Part shown: positions 1 to 9,125 of the stretch, piece after piece
How the letters are laid out: the number at the start of each line of letters is the position of its first letter
Position numbering within the stretch: position 1 is the first letter of the stretch
The notes under the pieces: generated by a model
Databases searched by the model: none
What the model saw: only the letters and a program-made list of their open reading frames with translations
What the model was told of the DNA's origin: nothing
Position numbers and translations under genes: made by a program
Source: SHZI01 sp963698405
GTDB lineage: Bacteria; Pseudomonadota; Gammaproteobacteria; Steroidobacterales; GCA-2729495
Length of the DNA stretch: 64,000 nt
Direction: 5' to 3'
Assembly (NCBI GenBank): GCA_963698405.1
Contig: CAVOQT010000002.1
Span: forward strand, 124,001 to 188,000

Positions 1-67
1 TGACGTGCCGGCTGGCCTCGGTGTCGTAGAGCCGGCGATTGGCGTACTTCTTTACTGTCCTCGGCAT
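1..67 (-). CDS. phaR: PhaR, polyhydroxyalkanoate synthesis repressor (N-terminus only)
   Basis: Only the first 22 codons lie in the window; the gene runs off the left edge. Read on the minus strand from the ATG at 67 the peptide begins MPRTVKKYANRRLYDTEASR, which matches the start of the PHA accumulation regulator DNA-binding domain (KKYxNRRLYDTxxSRY). Members repress phasin and PHA-granule genes and are titrated by the polymer. It lies just downstream of a phasin gene on the same strand, the usual partner. The family call rests on a short but very characteristic motif. Confidence 0.8.
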   Translation of the reverse strand, partial: MPRTVKKYANRRLYDTEASRHV

Positions 68-193
68 GGATCCAGCCACCTGAGTATCTGAGTTGCCTGT
101 TATATCAGGTCCCGATTCTAACCCGGGAATCCGGGACCGGTATGTGGAGCGCAGCACGGCCTGCAGCCGCACCCAGGGGACAATCGCACAAAG

Positions 194-227
194 AAAAAGG
201 GGCGCTCACCTCAGCGGTGAGCGCCCC
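194..227 (-). terminator. Rho-independent terminator after the phasin gene
   Basis: A perfect 12-bp stem (199-210 paired with 216-227) with a 5-base loop is followed on the minus strand by a run of five T. It lies about 20 bases past the phasin stop and before phaR, so phasin should be expressed as a strong single-gene transcript with phaR separately controlled or read through. Confidence 0.85.
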
Positions 228-249
228 TTTGATTGCAGCACTACCTGAT

Positions 250-585
250 TCAGGCAGCCTTGGTCTGGTTGGCAGCAGCCGTGGCCTGGGTCTTGGCCTG
301 CACGCTACCGGCGATTTCCACGTATTCCTGCGTACGACGGGCCAGCTGTTCACCAAAAGCACGGGTGAACTCCATCTGACGGGTCAGAAACTCGCCGTAA
401 TTGGCGACGCTGGTCGGCAGACGAGCCTGGTCGACGGCGAAGTTGATGCAATCACCCAGAACTGCGTAATTCTGCTGGGAGAGGCGCTCGAAAGCTTCAA
501 CAGCAACGCCGTTGAAAGCGCGCAGCGGCTCGAGGGCTTCTTTCTGAAAAGCGAAGGCGTTCGGGAACTGGTTCAGCGTGGTCAT
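250..585 (-). CDS. Phasin family protein
   Basis: A 111-residue protein with the phasin_2 layout: a hydrophobic start (MTTLNQFPNAFAFQKEALEP), then a long amphipathic helical region with few breaks and an Ala/Gln-rich tail. Phasins coat polyhydroxyalkanoate granules in the cytoplasm and control their size. The gene is preceded by a very AT-rich 200-bp region (about 586-788) that probably holds its promoter, and followed by a strong terminator. The adjacent phaR fragment supports a PHA storage role. I see no PHA synthase in the window. Confidence 0.82.
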   Translation of the reverse strand: MTTLNQFPNAFAFQKEALEPLRAFNGVAVEAFERLSQQNYAVLGDCINFAVDQARLPTSVANYGEFLTRQMEFTRAFGEQLARRTQEYVEIAGSVQAKTQATAAANQTKAA

Positions 586-788
586 TGACTGGACTCCTTG
601 GAATGCAGGTTTCTAAATAGGGGGCGAGACGCATTCTAAGGGGAATTGTTGTGCACCGCAAGAGGAATTCGGAAATCATGTAACTTATTGTTTTTAAATT
701 TAATTTACAAACAAACAGAGATGTACAAACTCATCCTGAATGCACTGCACTAACACTTGCTGGCGCCAAGGTAATGAAAATACCACCG

Positions 789-3320
789 TCAGCTCGGTAC
801 AGCTTTCTTTTTGCCCGCCGCCTTCTTTGCGGTCTTCTTTGCCGCCTTCTTCTTCCTGGTGCCCGCCTTCTTCTTCGGCAGGCCAGCCGGATCAGAAGCA
901 TCGGCAGCGGCCTTTTTCGTTACTTTCTTCGCCGCTTTTTTCGCTGCCTTCTTGACGACCTTCTTGCCCCAGCGACGTTTACGTACCGGCGCATCGGCCA
1001 GCCACTGCCGCGCTTCTTCCAGCGTGACCGACTCGGGCTCCCGGTCCTTTGGTATCCGGGCATTGCGCTCGGCATCGGCCAGATACGGGCCCCAGCGACC
1101 GCGCAATATGCGCATGCCGTCCACGCCGAAGTCCTTGATCAGCTTGTTGGCATCCGCTTCCTGCTTGGCCTTGATCGCAGCGATCGCTTCTTCAAGCGTC
1201 ACCTTCAGCGGATCGAGGTCCACCAGGGAGACATATTTCTTGGTGACCTCGCCAGTTTCCTTGTCGACGATCTCGTACTGCACATAGGGGCCGAACATGC
1301 CGGTATTCGCGCTGACCGGTTCGCCGCCTGGCAGAGTGCCGAGCTTTCTGGGCAGCTTGAACAGCTCCAGCGCATCGGGCAGTTCGATGTTGAACATGCT
1401 CTGCCCGGGCTGCAGACCCTTCCACTTCGGCTTCTCCTCGTCATCACGAGTGCCGATCTGGATGAATGAGCCGTAGCGCCCAAAACGGGCCGAAACGGGC
1501 CGCCCGGACAGCGGATCCTTGCCAAGGTCGCGGGCCTGCACTGCCTCGTCGCGGGTGACCACCTGGTCCTTTTCCTTGAGCAGCACTGCAAATGGCTGCC
1601 AGAACTCTTCCAGCACCGGCACCCACGCACACTCGCCGCGCGAGATCTGGTCGAGCTCGTCTTCCATGTGCGCAGTGAAGTCGTAATCCACATAGCGGGT
1701 GAAGTGGCGGGTCAGAAATCCGCTCACGACACGCCCGCCGTCGGTGGGCTTGAGGGCCCGACCCTTCATCTCGGCATACTTGCGATTCAGCAGCGTCGAG
1801 ATGATCGAAGCATAGGTTGAAGGACGGCCAATGCCGCGTTCTTCAAGTGCCTTGACGAGACTCGCCTCCGTAAAGCGCGGCGGCGGCTCGGTGAAGTGCT
1901 GCTCGGGGCGCACCGCTTCGAGAGACAGCAGATCACCCTCGTTGACAGCCGGCAGCTTCAGATCGGTATTGTCATCACCTTCATCGTCACGTCCTTCGAG
2001 ATAGACGGCGATAAAGCCCGGGCTCACCAGCGTCGAACCCGAAGCGCGGAACCGGCCGGCTTCAGCGCGCTGCGCAGGCACCAGATCGACAGCCAGCTGG
2101 TCGTAAACGGCGGGCTCCATCTGCGAAGCGATGGTGCGCTTCCAGATCAGGCTGTAGAGCTTGTATTGCTCTTCGCTGAGAAAACGCTGCAGCGATTCGG
2201 GCGTGCGGCGGATGCTGGTCGGCCGGATGCCTTCATGCGCTTCCTGGGCATTCTTCGCCGTGGTCTTGTAGACGTTCGGCTGAGCCGGCAGGCTGGCCTT
2301 GCCATAGCGCTCGACGATGAACCCGCGAATATCCTCGATGGCTTCTTGCGCCAACCCGACCGAGTCGGTACGCATATAGGTGATCAGGCCGACGGTGCCT
2401 TCATCGATGGCCACGCCTTCGTAAAGCTTCTGCGCGACCTGCATGGTGTTGCGGGCGCGGAAGCCGAGCTTGCGGGAAGCTTCCTGCTGCAACGTCGAGG
2501 TCGTGAATGGCGGGGCGGGACGGCGGCGGCGCTGGCTGCGTTCGACGCCCTTTACGCGGAGCTTGCCGCCAGCAGCAGATTCAAGAGTGCTGCGGGCCTC
2601 ATCAGCCTGGGCCGCATTCTGGAAGCTGAACACCTCGGGCTTCTCGCGATTGAAGCTGTCGATAACCTTGCGGCCGGCATACTCGACCAGGCGTGCTGCA
2701 AAAAGCTGTGGCGCCGTACCGGTCAAGGCATCGATGGACCAGTATTCCTGGCTGCGGAAAGCCTCAATGGCTTCTTCACGCTCGACCAGCATGCGCAGCG
2801 CCGGACTCTGCACCCGACCGGCCGACAGCTTTGGGCTGATCTTCCGCCACAGCAGCGGAGAGAGCTTGAAACCGAGCAGATGGTCCAGCGCCCGCCGGGC
2901 ACGGTAGGCGTTGACCAGATCCATGGACACCTGGCGCGGCTGCCCGATCGCCTCGCGCACCGCCCGCTCGGTGATCTCATAGAACACGACCCGATGTACG
3001 GCGCGATCCTTGAGCAGGCCGCGCTCGCCGAGCACTTCCTGCAGGTGCCACGAAATCGCCTCGCCCTCGCGGTCAGGGTCAGTGGCCAGATAAAGCGTAT
3101 CGGCCTTCTTCAGCGCACTGGCAATCGCGGTGATGTGGCGCTCCTTGTCCTCCGCCACCGCGTACTTCATTGCATAGTCTTGTGCAGGATCGACCGCACC
3201 ATCCTTCTCCAGCAGGTCGCGCACATGCCCATAGGAGGCAAACACCTTGAAGTCCTTGCCGAGGTACTTCTCGATGGTCTTGGCCTTTGCCGGCGACTCT
3301 ACGACGACGATACTGGTCAT
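789..3320 (-). CDS. topA: DNA topoisomerase I
   Basis: Type IA topoisomerase of 843 residues that relaxes negative supercoils. The N-terminal Toprim domain is clear (IVVVESPAKAKTIEKYLG, acidic DPDREGE near residue 80), and the active-site Tyr is in GLITYMRTDS at about residue 315. The C-terminal third has topoisomerase C-terminal repeats of the type DPLSGRPVSARFGRYGSFIQ and lacks the four-cysteine zinc fingers of the E. coli enzyme. It ends in a long Lys/Ala-rich basic tail of about 75 residues. It follows smg and dprA on the same strand, the usual gammaproteobacterial order. The ATG at 3320 gives the expected start. Confidence 0.97.
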   Translation of the reverse strand: MTSIVVVESPAKAKTIEKYLGKDFKVFASYGHVRDLLEKDGAVDPAQDYAMKYAVAEDKERHITAIASALKKADTLYLATDPDREGEAISWHLQEVLGERGLLKDRAVHRVVFYEITERAVREAIGQPRQVSMDLVNAYRARRALDHLLGFKLSPLLWRKISPKLSAGRVQSPALRMLVEREEAIEAFRSQEYWSIDALTGTAPQLFAARLVEYAGRKVIDSFNREKPEVFSFQNAAQADEARSTLESAAGGKLRVKGVERSQRRRRPAPPFTTSTLQQEASRKLGFRARNTMQVAQKLYEGVAIDEGTVGLITYMRTDSVGLAQEAIEDIRGFIVERYGKASLPAQPNVYKTTAKNAQEAHEGIRPTSIRRTPESLQRFLSEEQYKLYSLIWKRTIASQMEPAVYDQLAVDLVPAQRAEAGRFRASGSTLVSPGFIAVYLEGRDDEGDDNTDLKLPAVNEGDLLSLEAVRPEQHFTEPPPRFTEASLVKALEERGIGRPSTYASIISTLLNRKYAEMKGRALKPTDGGRVVSGFLTRHFTRYVDYDFTAHMEDELDQISRGECAWVPVLEEFWQPFAVLLKEKDQVVTRDEAVQARDLGKDPLSGRPVSARFGRYGSFIQIGTRDDEEKPKWKGLQPGQSMFNIELPDALELFKLPRKLGTLPGGEPVSANTGMFGPYVQYEIVDKETGEVTKKYVSLVDLDPLKVTLEEAIAAIKAKQEADANKLIKDFGVDGMRILRGRWGPYLADAERNARIPKDREPESVTLEEARQWLADAPVRKRRWGKKVVKKAAKKAAKKVTKKAAADASDPAGLPKKKAGTRKKKAAKKTAKKAAGKKKAVPS

Positions 3321-3422
3321 GCGCTCCCAAACCCGGGCTGAAGATCTGCAGAAAACGCGGACTCTACAGACGACGAAGCCGCGACTCTAGCGCGGCTTGA
3401 CTGTTGAAACACAAAAAAACGC

Positions 3423-3893
3423 TCAATGCATGGCGTCGGCAGTCTCCTCGAAGACCAGATCTTCCATGCGCGCGAAGGCGGTTTCCTGCCCCGGCTGGGC
3501 AAACAGGACCATCAGCACAACCCACTTCAGCTGCTCTTTATCGACGGTATCCGAGCCCAGCGCCATCAACCGGTCGATCACCACCTCACGCTGGGCGGCC
3601 GACAGTATCCCCACCTGCTCCAGATAGAGGAGATAGCCGCGGCAGTCGAGGTCGAGACGGCGTATCTCGACTTCATTGTAGATGCGCACCGAACGCGCAC
3701 CCGGCACACCGGCATAGGGTGCGCTGGTTTCGTTCAGGCCATCCAGCCAGTCCAGTGCACTGTCCACTTCCGGCTCGCCAAAACCGGCCCGCAACAGTTC
3801 CTCACGCAGCACATCCTGATCTGCTGCTTCGGGTTCCTGCTCCGTGTAAGTCTCGAAGAGGTACAGCAGAACGTCGAGAACGGTATCGCTCAT
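3423..3893 (-). CDS. smg: Smg family protein (DUF494)
   Basis: About 156 residues beginning MSDTVLDVLLYLFETYTEQE, typical of the Smg/DUF494 family found next to dprA and topA in gammaproteobacteria; its molecular function is not established. The open frame extends upstream to 4007, but the ATG at 3893 is preferred: it starts exactly where the family starts and overlaps the dprA stop by one base (TAATG), which suggests translational coupling. The protein is acidic, with helical repeats in its N-terminal half. Confidence 0.93.
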   Translation of the reverse strand: MSDTVLDVLLYLFETYTEQEPEAADQDVLREELLRAGFGEPEVDSALDWLDGLNETSAPYAGVPGARSVRIYNEVEIRRLDLDCRGYLLYLEQVGILSAAQREVVIDRLMALGSDTVDKEQLKWVVLMVLFAQPGQETAFARMEDLVFEETADAMH

Positions 3894-4873
3894 TATTCGA
3901 CGCTCCGGTTGATCCTCTGATAGCGGCCACCGGCTAGCGACCGCACCAATCCCTGCAATTCGAGGATCAGAAGCATGGAGGAAACCTCCCCGATCGTCAA
4001 TCCGCAACGCGACGCGAGCAGCTCGACAGCAACCGGACTGCTGCTCATGGACGACAATAACTCTGCGTGTGTCGTGTCGGGCACAGCAGCGGATATCAGG
4101 TCTCCTGCTGCAGTGGCAGCAGGGTTTTCGGCATGCGCGCCGGCTTCATCAGGGCGCAGACCAGCGAGCAAACTACCGAGCTCATCGACAATATCTGCAG
4201 CTGTCTCGACCAGACGGGCGCCGTCGCGGATCAGGCGATGACACCCGCGAGCCAGAGCATTATGTATTGACCCCGGAATGGCAAAGACTTCGCGATCCTG
4301 CTCCATCGCATGCCGCGCAGTGATCAGCGCGCCACTTCTGACACTGGCCTCGACGACCAGCACGCCGACGGAAAGACCGCTGATGATCCGGTTGCGACGC
4401 GGGAAGTTGCTGCGGCAGACCGGCGTGCCCGGTGCGAATTCCGACACGATAACCCCGCCCGCCGCAACGATCTGTTCGGCGAGTTCGGTATGCCGACGCG
4501 GATAGACGCTGTCCGGACCCGTGCCGCAGACCGCGATCGTCCGGCCACCCGGCGCCGCCAGGGCGCCCCGATGAGCTGCTGCATCGATGCCTTCGGCAAG
4601 ACCGCTGGTGATGCAAAAGCCTGCAGTGGCGAGGTGTGCGGCGAAATGGCGCGCGGTATCGGCACCCTCTGCGGTGGCATTGCGACTGCCGACAATGGCG
4701 AGTTGCGGTAATACGAGTACGTCCGGATTACCGCACACGAACAAAACCGCCGGAGGGCGCGTGATCTCCCTGAGCAAAGGAGGATAGCGTGGATCGTCAA
4801 GCCGCAGCCGGTGATGGCCCGGCACTGAGAGCCAGGCTTCAAGCGCCAGGGCCAGCCGTACTTCGGTAGTCAA
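3893..4873 (-). CDS. dprA: DNA-processing protein DprA
   Basis: DprA binds incoming single-stranded DNA during natural transformation and loads RecA. The Rossmann-like core is clear: LAIVGSRNATAEGADTARHF, then GLAEGIDAAAHRGAL, VIVSEFAPGT and NFPRRNRIISGLS. A C-terminal winged-helix (DML1-like) segment covers the last 65 residues. Start choice: the longest frame begins with a GTG at 4972 inside the upstream LysM gene. I prefer the TTG at 4873 because it has an AAGGAG sequence 4 bases upstream and lies outside that gene. The resulting protein has only a short N-terminal region before the core. Confidence 0.93.
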   Translation of the reverse strand: MTTEVRLALALEAWLSVPGHHRLRLDDPRYPPLLREITRPPAVLFVCGNPDVLVLPQLAIVGSRNATAEGADTARHFAAHLATAGFCITSGLAEGIDAAAHRGALAAPGGRTIAVCGTGPDSVYPRRHTELAEQIVAAGGVIVSEFAPGTPVCRSNFPRRNRIISGLSVGVLVVEASVRSGALITARHAMEQDREVFAIPGSIHNALARGCHRLIRDGARLVETAADIVDELGSLLAGLRPDEAGAHAENPAATAAGDLISAAVPDTTHAELLSSMSSSPVAVELLASRCGLTIGEVSSMLLILELQGLVRSLAGGRYQRINRSVE

Positions 4874-4877
4874 TCTG

Positions 4878-4883
4878 CTCCTT
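4878..4883 (-). promoter_or_regulatory. Ribosome binding site supporting a TTG start of dprA
   Basis: The minus strand reads AAGGAG followed by 4 bases and then TTG. This is a better initiation context than the upstream GTG at 4972, which lies inside the preceding gene. Confidence 0.5.
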
Positions 4884-4922
4884 GCGACGGGCGTGTGGCA
4901 CGCCCTGCCGCCAGCGCAAGGC

Positions 4923-6014
4923 TCAGCCCGGGTTACGTACCTTGTCCAGCGTATGAATAGCGCTCTCGGCACTCACAATCAGACCATAGCTGATCCGGTC
5001 GTAGGTCTTGAAGACCATTAGAAGCCCGGCGCGCTCATCCGGCAATTGCACTTTGCGATTGAAGGCACCGGATTTGACCATATCGGTAACCTGTTCACCG
5101 GCCTGCCAGACACTCAGCACATGACCCGACTCGAGGCCATGGCGCGCACCGCGGTTGATGATCACCACCTGGTACTGGCCGATCTGCGTCACGCCATCAA
5201 CGACATGAATGATGCGCCCTTCGACCGGCTTGGCTGGCGCCCGCGGCATAAAGTGCATGGGCAGCGTCAGCCTACGGGACAGCAGACGGTCACCCATCAC
5301 GGCTTCTTGCGCCGAAGCGTTGAGCTTCACCGTCGCAGGATCACCGGCACGGATTACTTTCCCTTCCGCGACGAAAATACCTTCGTAGCCGACCACGTCA
5401 CCATCATCCGGATCGACGAGTCTTTCACCCGGATGAATCAGGCTATAGCTGCCATCCGGATCGATGGACTTGCCGCGGACATAGACATCGTTGCCAGTTG
5501 CGCCAACCAGATGATCATCACGCAGCGCTACGATATAGGGAAGCTTCTCAAGCTCACGCTTCTCCAGCACCATACCCTTGCTGAGAAATGGCGCGACGAC
5601 ACCATAGGGAAGCGTGTAAATGGCTGACTCCAGCGGTTCCTCACGAACCCGCGGAGACAGCTTCCCGGCATTGACTGCCGTACCCCGCCCCAACCGGAGC
5701 TGGGGCTTGCCATCGACATAAACCAGCGTGAGTACATCGCCGGGATAGATCAGATGCGGGTTCTCCACCTGCGGGTTGACGTACCAGATCTCTGGCCAGT
5801 ACCAGGGGTCGCGGAGGAATTTGGCAGAGATATCCCAGAGGGTATCGCCCGACTTCACAACATAAGTGTCAGGATGCGACGGATTCAGTACGACGCCGCC
5901 ATCCTGCTGTGCATTCAGGCCGCTCGCAAAGCTGGCCAGCGTCACCAGCAAAATACTGGCCAGACCGCTACGAAAACCACGCTGCTCAATTGACCCAGAC
6001 TGGGAGAATTTCAT
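4923..6014 (-). CDS. LysM peptidoglycan-binding domain protein
   Basis: A 363-residue exported protein. It starts MKFSQSGSIEQRGF, with a hydrophobic stretch ending at an Ala-Gln-rich cleavage region (SGLNAQQDGG, residues 28-37). A single LysM domain follows (YVVKSGDTLWDISAKFLRDP, ending NPHLIYPGDVLTL). The remainder has no named domain but is conserved next to dprA in gammaproteobacteria. The start at 6014 has a GGAG 6 bases upstream; the open frame to 6722 is only the shadow of def on the other strand. It probably binds cell-wall glycan in the periplasm. Confidence 0.88.
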   Translation of the reverse strand: MKFSQSGSIEQRGFRSGLASILLVTLASFASGLNAQQDGGVVLNPSHPDTYVVKSGDTLWDISAKFLRDPWYWPEIWYVNPQVENPHLIYPGDVLTLVYVDGKPQLRLGRGTAVNAGKLSPRVREEPLESAIYTLPYGVVAPFLSKGMVLEKRELEKLPYIVALRDDHLVGATGNDVYVRGKSIDPDGSYSLIHPGERLVDPDDGDVVGYEGIFVAEGKVIRAGDPATVKLNASAQEAVMGDRLLSRRLTLPMHFMPRAPAKPVEGRIIHVVDGVTQIGQYQVVIINRGARHGLESGHVLSVWQAGEQVTDMVKSGAFNRKVQLPDERAGLLMVFKTYDRISYGLIVSAESAIHTLDKVRNPG

Positions 6015-6203
6015 GGGGGACTCCATCCCTACTGGAAGGCCTGCCGACCACGAACGGCCCCACGGTATAATCATGGCGCTCGCGCGGCTGACCGAATGCG
6101 ACAACAACCCCGGGGAAACCCGACCCCGGCTGAACAATGGCAGATGTATCATAATTTTGAGCAAGTTACATAGCACTTGGCGCCAAACTGTGAAGGAAGC
6201 GAC

Positions 6204-6743
6204 ATGGCAGTGCTGAAAATCATCGAGTACCCGGACCCTCGACTGCGGATCAAGGCGCAGCCAGTGACGGCGGTCACCGCTGAACACCGCCTGCTGGTCG
6301 AGAATATGTTCGAAACCATGTATGCGGCGCCGGGCATCGGTCTCGCCGCGACGCAGGTTGACCAGCACATCCGGCTGCTGGTCCTGGATGTCTCTGAAAG
6401 CCGCGACCAGCCCTGGTGCCTCATCAATCCGGAAATACTCAGCCGGGAAGGCAACGAGTTTGGCGAAGAAGGCTGCCTGTCGGTGCCCGGTGTCAATGAA
6501 CCGGTAGAACGCGCCGCACGCATCCGCGTTCGTGCACTGGATCAGCATGGCAAGTCCTTTGAGCTCGATGCTGACGGCATGCTGGCCGTCTGTATCCAGC
6601 ATGAGATGGATCACCTCGAAGGCAAGCTGTTTGTCGATTACCTCTCCGAACTCAAACGCCGCAGGCTGAAGAAGCGCGCAGCCAAAGCCGGGCGCAAAGA
6701 CCACGTGGAGCCCTCCCACCACCAGCCCGAAGCAGTACGCTGA
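6204..6743 (+). CDS. def: Peptide deformylase
   Basis: Removes the formyl group from the N-terminal methionine of new proteins; about 179 residues. All three family motifs are present: GIGLAATQ, EEGCLSVPG and QHEMDHLEG. The metal ligands are the Cys of the second motif and the two His of the third. The ATG at 6204 has GAAGGAAG just upstream and matches the family start MAVLKIIEYPDPRLR. First gene of def-fmt-rsmB, divergent from the LysM-dprA-smg-topA group. Confidence 0.97.
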   Translation: MAVLKIIEYPDPRLRIKAQPVTAVTAEHRLLVENMFETMYAAPGIGLAATQVDQHIRLLVLDVSESRDQPWCLINPEILSREGNEFGEEGCLSVPGVNEPVERAARIRVRALDQHGKSFELDADGMLAVCIQHEMDHLEGKLFVDYLSELKRRRLKKRAAKAGRKDHVEPSHHQPEAVR

Positions 6744-6770
6744 GCGGCCAGCAGCCGCGCTGCCTCCAAT

Positions 6771-7721
6771 ATGATGAATAGCGCGCGGATCATCTTTGCC
6801 GGTTCACCGGAGTTCGCAACGCCGACCCTGCAGATGCTGTGCGACCGCGGCCATCGGCCGGTTGCCGTACTGACACAGCCCGATCGTCCGGCCGGACGCG
6901 GCAGACACCTGAGCTCGAGCCCGGTTAAACAGCTGGCACTGGTGCTCGATATTCCGGTACTCCAGCCCATCACTCTCAAGACTGAAGATGTACAGGCAGA
7001 GTTGCGCGCACTCACGCCTGATCTGCTGGTGGTAGTGGCCTACGGACTGTTGCTGCCACCAGCCGTACTCGCCATTCCACCGCGTGGCTGCGTGAACGTA
7101 CACGCCTCAATCCTGCCGCGCTGGCGCGGTGCATCGCCGATCCAGGCCGCGATTCTGGCCGGTGACAGCACGACTGGCGTCAGCATCATGGCGATGGAGG
7201 CCGGACTTGATACCGGCCCGGTCTACCGCTGTACGCAACTCACTATAGATGCACGGGAAACAGCCGGCGAGCTCGAACAGCGCCTGGCAACACTTGGCGC
7301 AACCGCACTGTCGGCGGTGCTCGACGAGTTGCTGGCCGGCGCACTCAGGCCGCAAGCACAACCGGGCGAAGGCGTCACTTATGCCGGCCGCATCCGCAAG
7401 GCCGATGGCCACATCGACTGGCGACAGCCGGCCGCACAGATCGCCCGGCAGATACGTGCCTACAATCCATGGCCGGTGGCCGAAACCACATTGAGCGGCC
7501 AGCAGTTGCGCTGCTTCGCCGCCACCATGCCGGACGTCGCCAGCATGACTGCCGGTGCAAAACCCGGACAGATCGTCGCTGCCGGACCGCATGGCCTCAG
7601 TGTTCAGACTGGCGATGGCCTGCTCAACCTCAGCACCGTACAACTGCCCGGCAAGCAGCGAATTGCTGCTGCAGACCTGGCCCGTAGCCGGTCGCTGACC
7701 GGCCTGGTACTCGGCACATGA
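6771..7721 (+). CDS. fmt: Methionyl-tRNA formyltransferase
   Basis: Transfers a formyl group from 10-formyl-tetrahydrofolate to initiator Met-tRNA; 316 residues. It begins MNSARIIFAGSPEFATPTLQ after two adjacent ATG codons. The formyltransferase signature HASILPRWRGASPIQAAI, followed by MEAGLDTGPV, carries the catalytic Asn-His-Asp region. A C-terminal OB-like domain starts near residue 205 (GVTYAGRIRKADGHIDW). It follows def by 27 bases and overlaps rsmB by 4 bases (ATGA). Confidence 0.97.
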   Translation: MMNSARIIFAGSPEFATPTLQMLCDRGHRPVAVLTQPDRPAGRGRHLSSSPVKQLALVLDIPVLQPITLKTEDVQAELRALTPDLLVVVAYGLLLPPAVLAIPPRGCVNVHASILPRWRGASPIQAAILAGDSTTGVSIMAMEAGLDTGPVYRCTQLTIDARETAGELEQRLATLGATALSAVLDELLAGALRPQAQPGEGVTYAGRIRKADGHIDWRQPAAQIARQIRAYNPWPVAETTLSGQQLRCFAATMPDVASMTAGAKPGQIVAAGPHGLSVQTGDGLLNLSTVQLPGKQRIAAADLARSRSLTGLVLGT

Positions 7722-9082
7722 AACAGCGCCCCGTTGATCGTAATCGGCCTGCGGCAGCCGGCGCGCTTAACCGGGCCATGGCCGCACGCGCCGTATTGCA
7801 GGTGATCGAGCAGGGCAGCACCCTGGAGGCAGCACTCGCGGCGGGCGACGGCGCCGGCATGGACGATCGCGACCGTGCGCATATCCAGGCACTGGCCTTC
7901 GGTGCCATACGCTGGCATCACCGGCATGCGGTAATTCTTGCCGAACTGCTGGACCGGCCACTGCGCAGCCGTGACCGGATTCTCGAGGCGCTGCTTTCGG
8001 TCGGACTCTTTCAGCTGAATGACCCGGAACAGCCGGATTATGCAGCGGTATCCGCCACGGTTGGCGCCACACGTCTGCTCGGACAGCCGCGCGCTGCCGG
8101 ACTTGTCAACGCTGCCTTGCGCCGCTACCAGCGCGAAGCCACATCGATTCTTGAGCGCGTCATGGCAGACGAGGAAGCCCGCTATGCGCATCCGGTCTGG
8201 ATGATCAGACAGCTGCAGCAAGACTGGCCGGATTGCTGGGCAGAGTTGCTGGAGGCCAACCAGCGGCAGCCACCACTCTGGCTGCGCGTCAACCGCATGC
8301 ACAGCACCGTCGCCGAATACGCAGCACAACTGCAGACCGGACCGGGCGTTGCCGCCACTGCACTGCCGGGTATCGCACATGCGCTCAAACTGGAAACAGC
8401 GCTTGCAACGAACAGGCTGCCAGGCTTTTCGGCGGGGCTGGTCACGGTGCAGGACGCAGCGTCGCAACTTGCAGCGGAACTGCTCAACCCGCAGCCGGGC
8501 ATGCGGGTGCTGGATGCCTGCGCTGCACCCGGTGGCAAATCCACTCATCTGCTGGAACATGCTGCAGGCGCCATCGAGCTGACTGCACTCGATGTATCAC
8601 CCGAACGACTACGCCTGGTCGAAAGCAATCTGACACGGCTCGGACTGGCCGCACAGCTGATCGCCGGCGATGCGACAACACCCGGGAACTGGTGGGATGG
8701 CCGGCCGTTCGACCGGATTCTCGTGGATGCGCCGTGCTCGGCCACCGGTGTCATTCGCCGCCATCCGGATATCAAGTTTCTGCGGCGCGCCACAGACATC
8801 CCGACGCTTGCCGCCCGCCAGACCCTGATGCTCGAGAAGCTCCGGCCACTACTGCGTCCAGGCGGACAACTCCTGTACAGCACCTGCTCGCTGTTCCATG
8901 CCGAGAACAGTGCAGTGGTCAGCAAATTTCTTGCTGCTCATCCGGACATGCAGCTGCTTCCGCTGCCGCAGGATCTGCCGGGCACCGCAGCGACCGTTGC
9001 CGAACCCGGCTGTCAACTCCTGCCGGGCACAGCGGATACCGATGGCTTCTACTATGCTTTAATGACGCTCGCGCCTGGCTGA
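7718..9082 (+). CDS. rsmB: 16S rRNA m5C967 methyltransferase RsmB
   Basis: A 454-residue enzyme with an N-terminal NusB-like RNA-binding domain (ARAVLQVIEQGSTLEAAL, about residues 20-150) and a C-terminal Rossmann methyltransferase domain. SAM-binding motif: DACAAPGGKSTHLLE. Catalytic cysteines: VDAPCSATGVIRRHPDI and YSTCSLF. It methylates C967 of 16S rRNA. It overlaps fmt by 4 bases, the conserved coupling for this locus. Confidence 0.96.
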   Translation: MKQRPVDRNRPAAAGALNRAMAARAVLQVIEQGSTLEAALAAGDGAGMDDRDRAHIQALAFGAIRWHHRHAVILAELLDRPLRSRDRILEALLSVGLFQLNDPEQPDYAAVSATVGATRLLGQPRAAGLVNAALRRYQREATSILERVMADEEARYAHPVWMIRQLQQDWPDCWAELLEANQRQPPLWLRVNRMHSTVAEYAAQLQTGPGVAATALPGIAHALKLETALATNRLPGFSAGLVTVQDAASQLAAELLNPQPGMRVLDACAAPGGKSTHLLEHAAGAIELTALDVSPERLRLVESNLTRLGLAAQLIAGDATTPGNWWDGRPFDRILVDAPCSATGVIRRHPDIKFLRRATDIPTLAARQTLMLEKLRPLLRPGGQLLYSTCSLFHAENSAVVSKFLAAHPDMQLLPLPQDLPGTAATVAEPGCQLLPGTADTDGFYYALMTLAPG

Positions 9083-9125
9083 TGCAGTCGGGCTGGCTTC
9101 GGGTCCGGTCTGAGCTACCTGGAAA

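Noticed and set aside
109..136. Imperfect hairpin between the phasin terminator and phaR
   Set aside because: Stem has a bulge and no T-run; could be a PhaR operator or chance, not supportable as a feature.
1896..3341. 481-codon open frame opposite topA
   Set aside because: No recognisable domain; it is a GC-rich shadow of the Toprim and core regions of topA.
6066..6071. TATAAT between the LysM gene and def
   Set aside because: Perfect -10 hexamer but no acceptable -35 at the right distance and it is about 130 bases from def.
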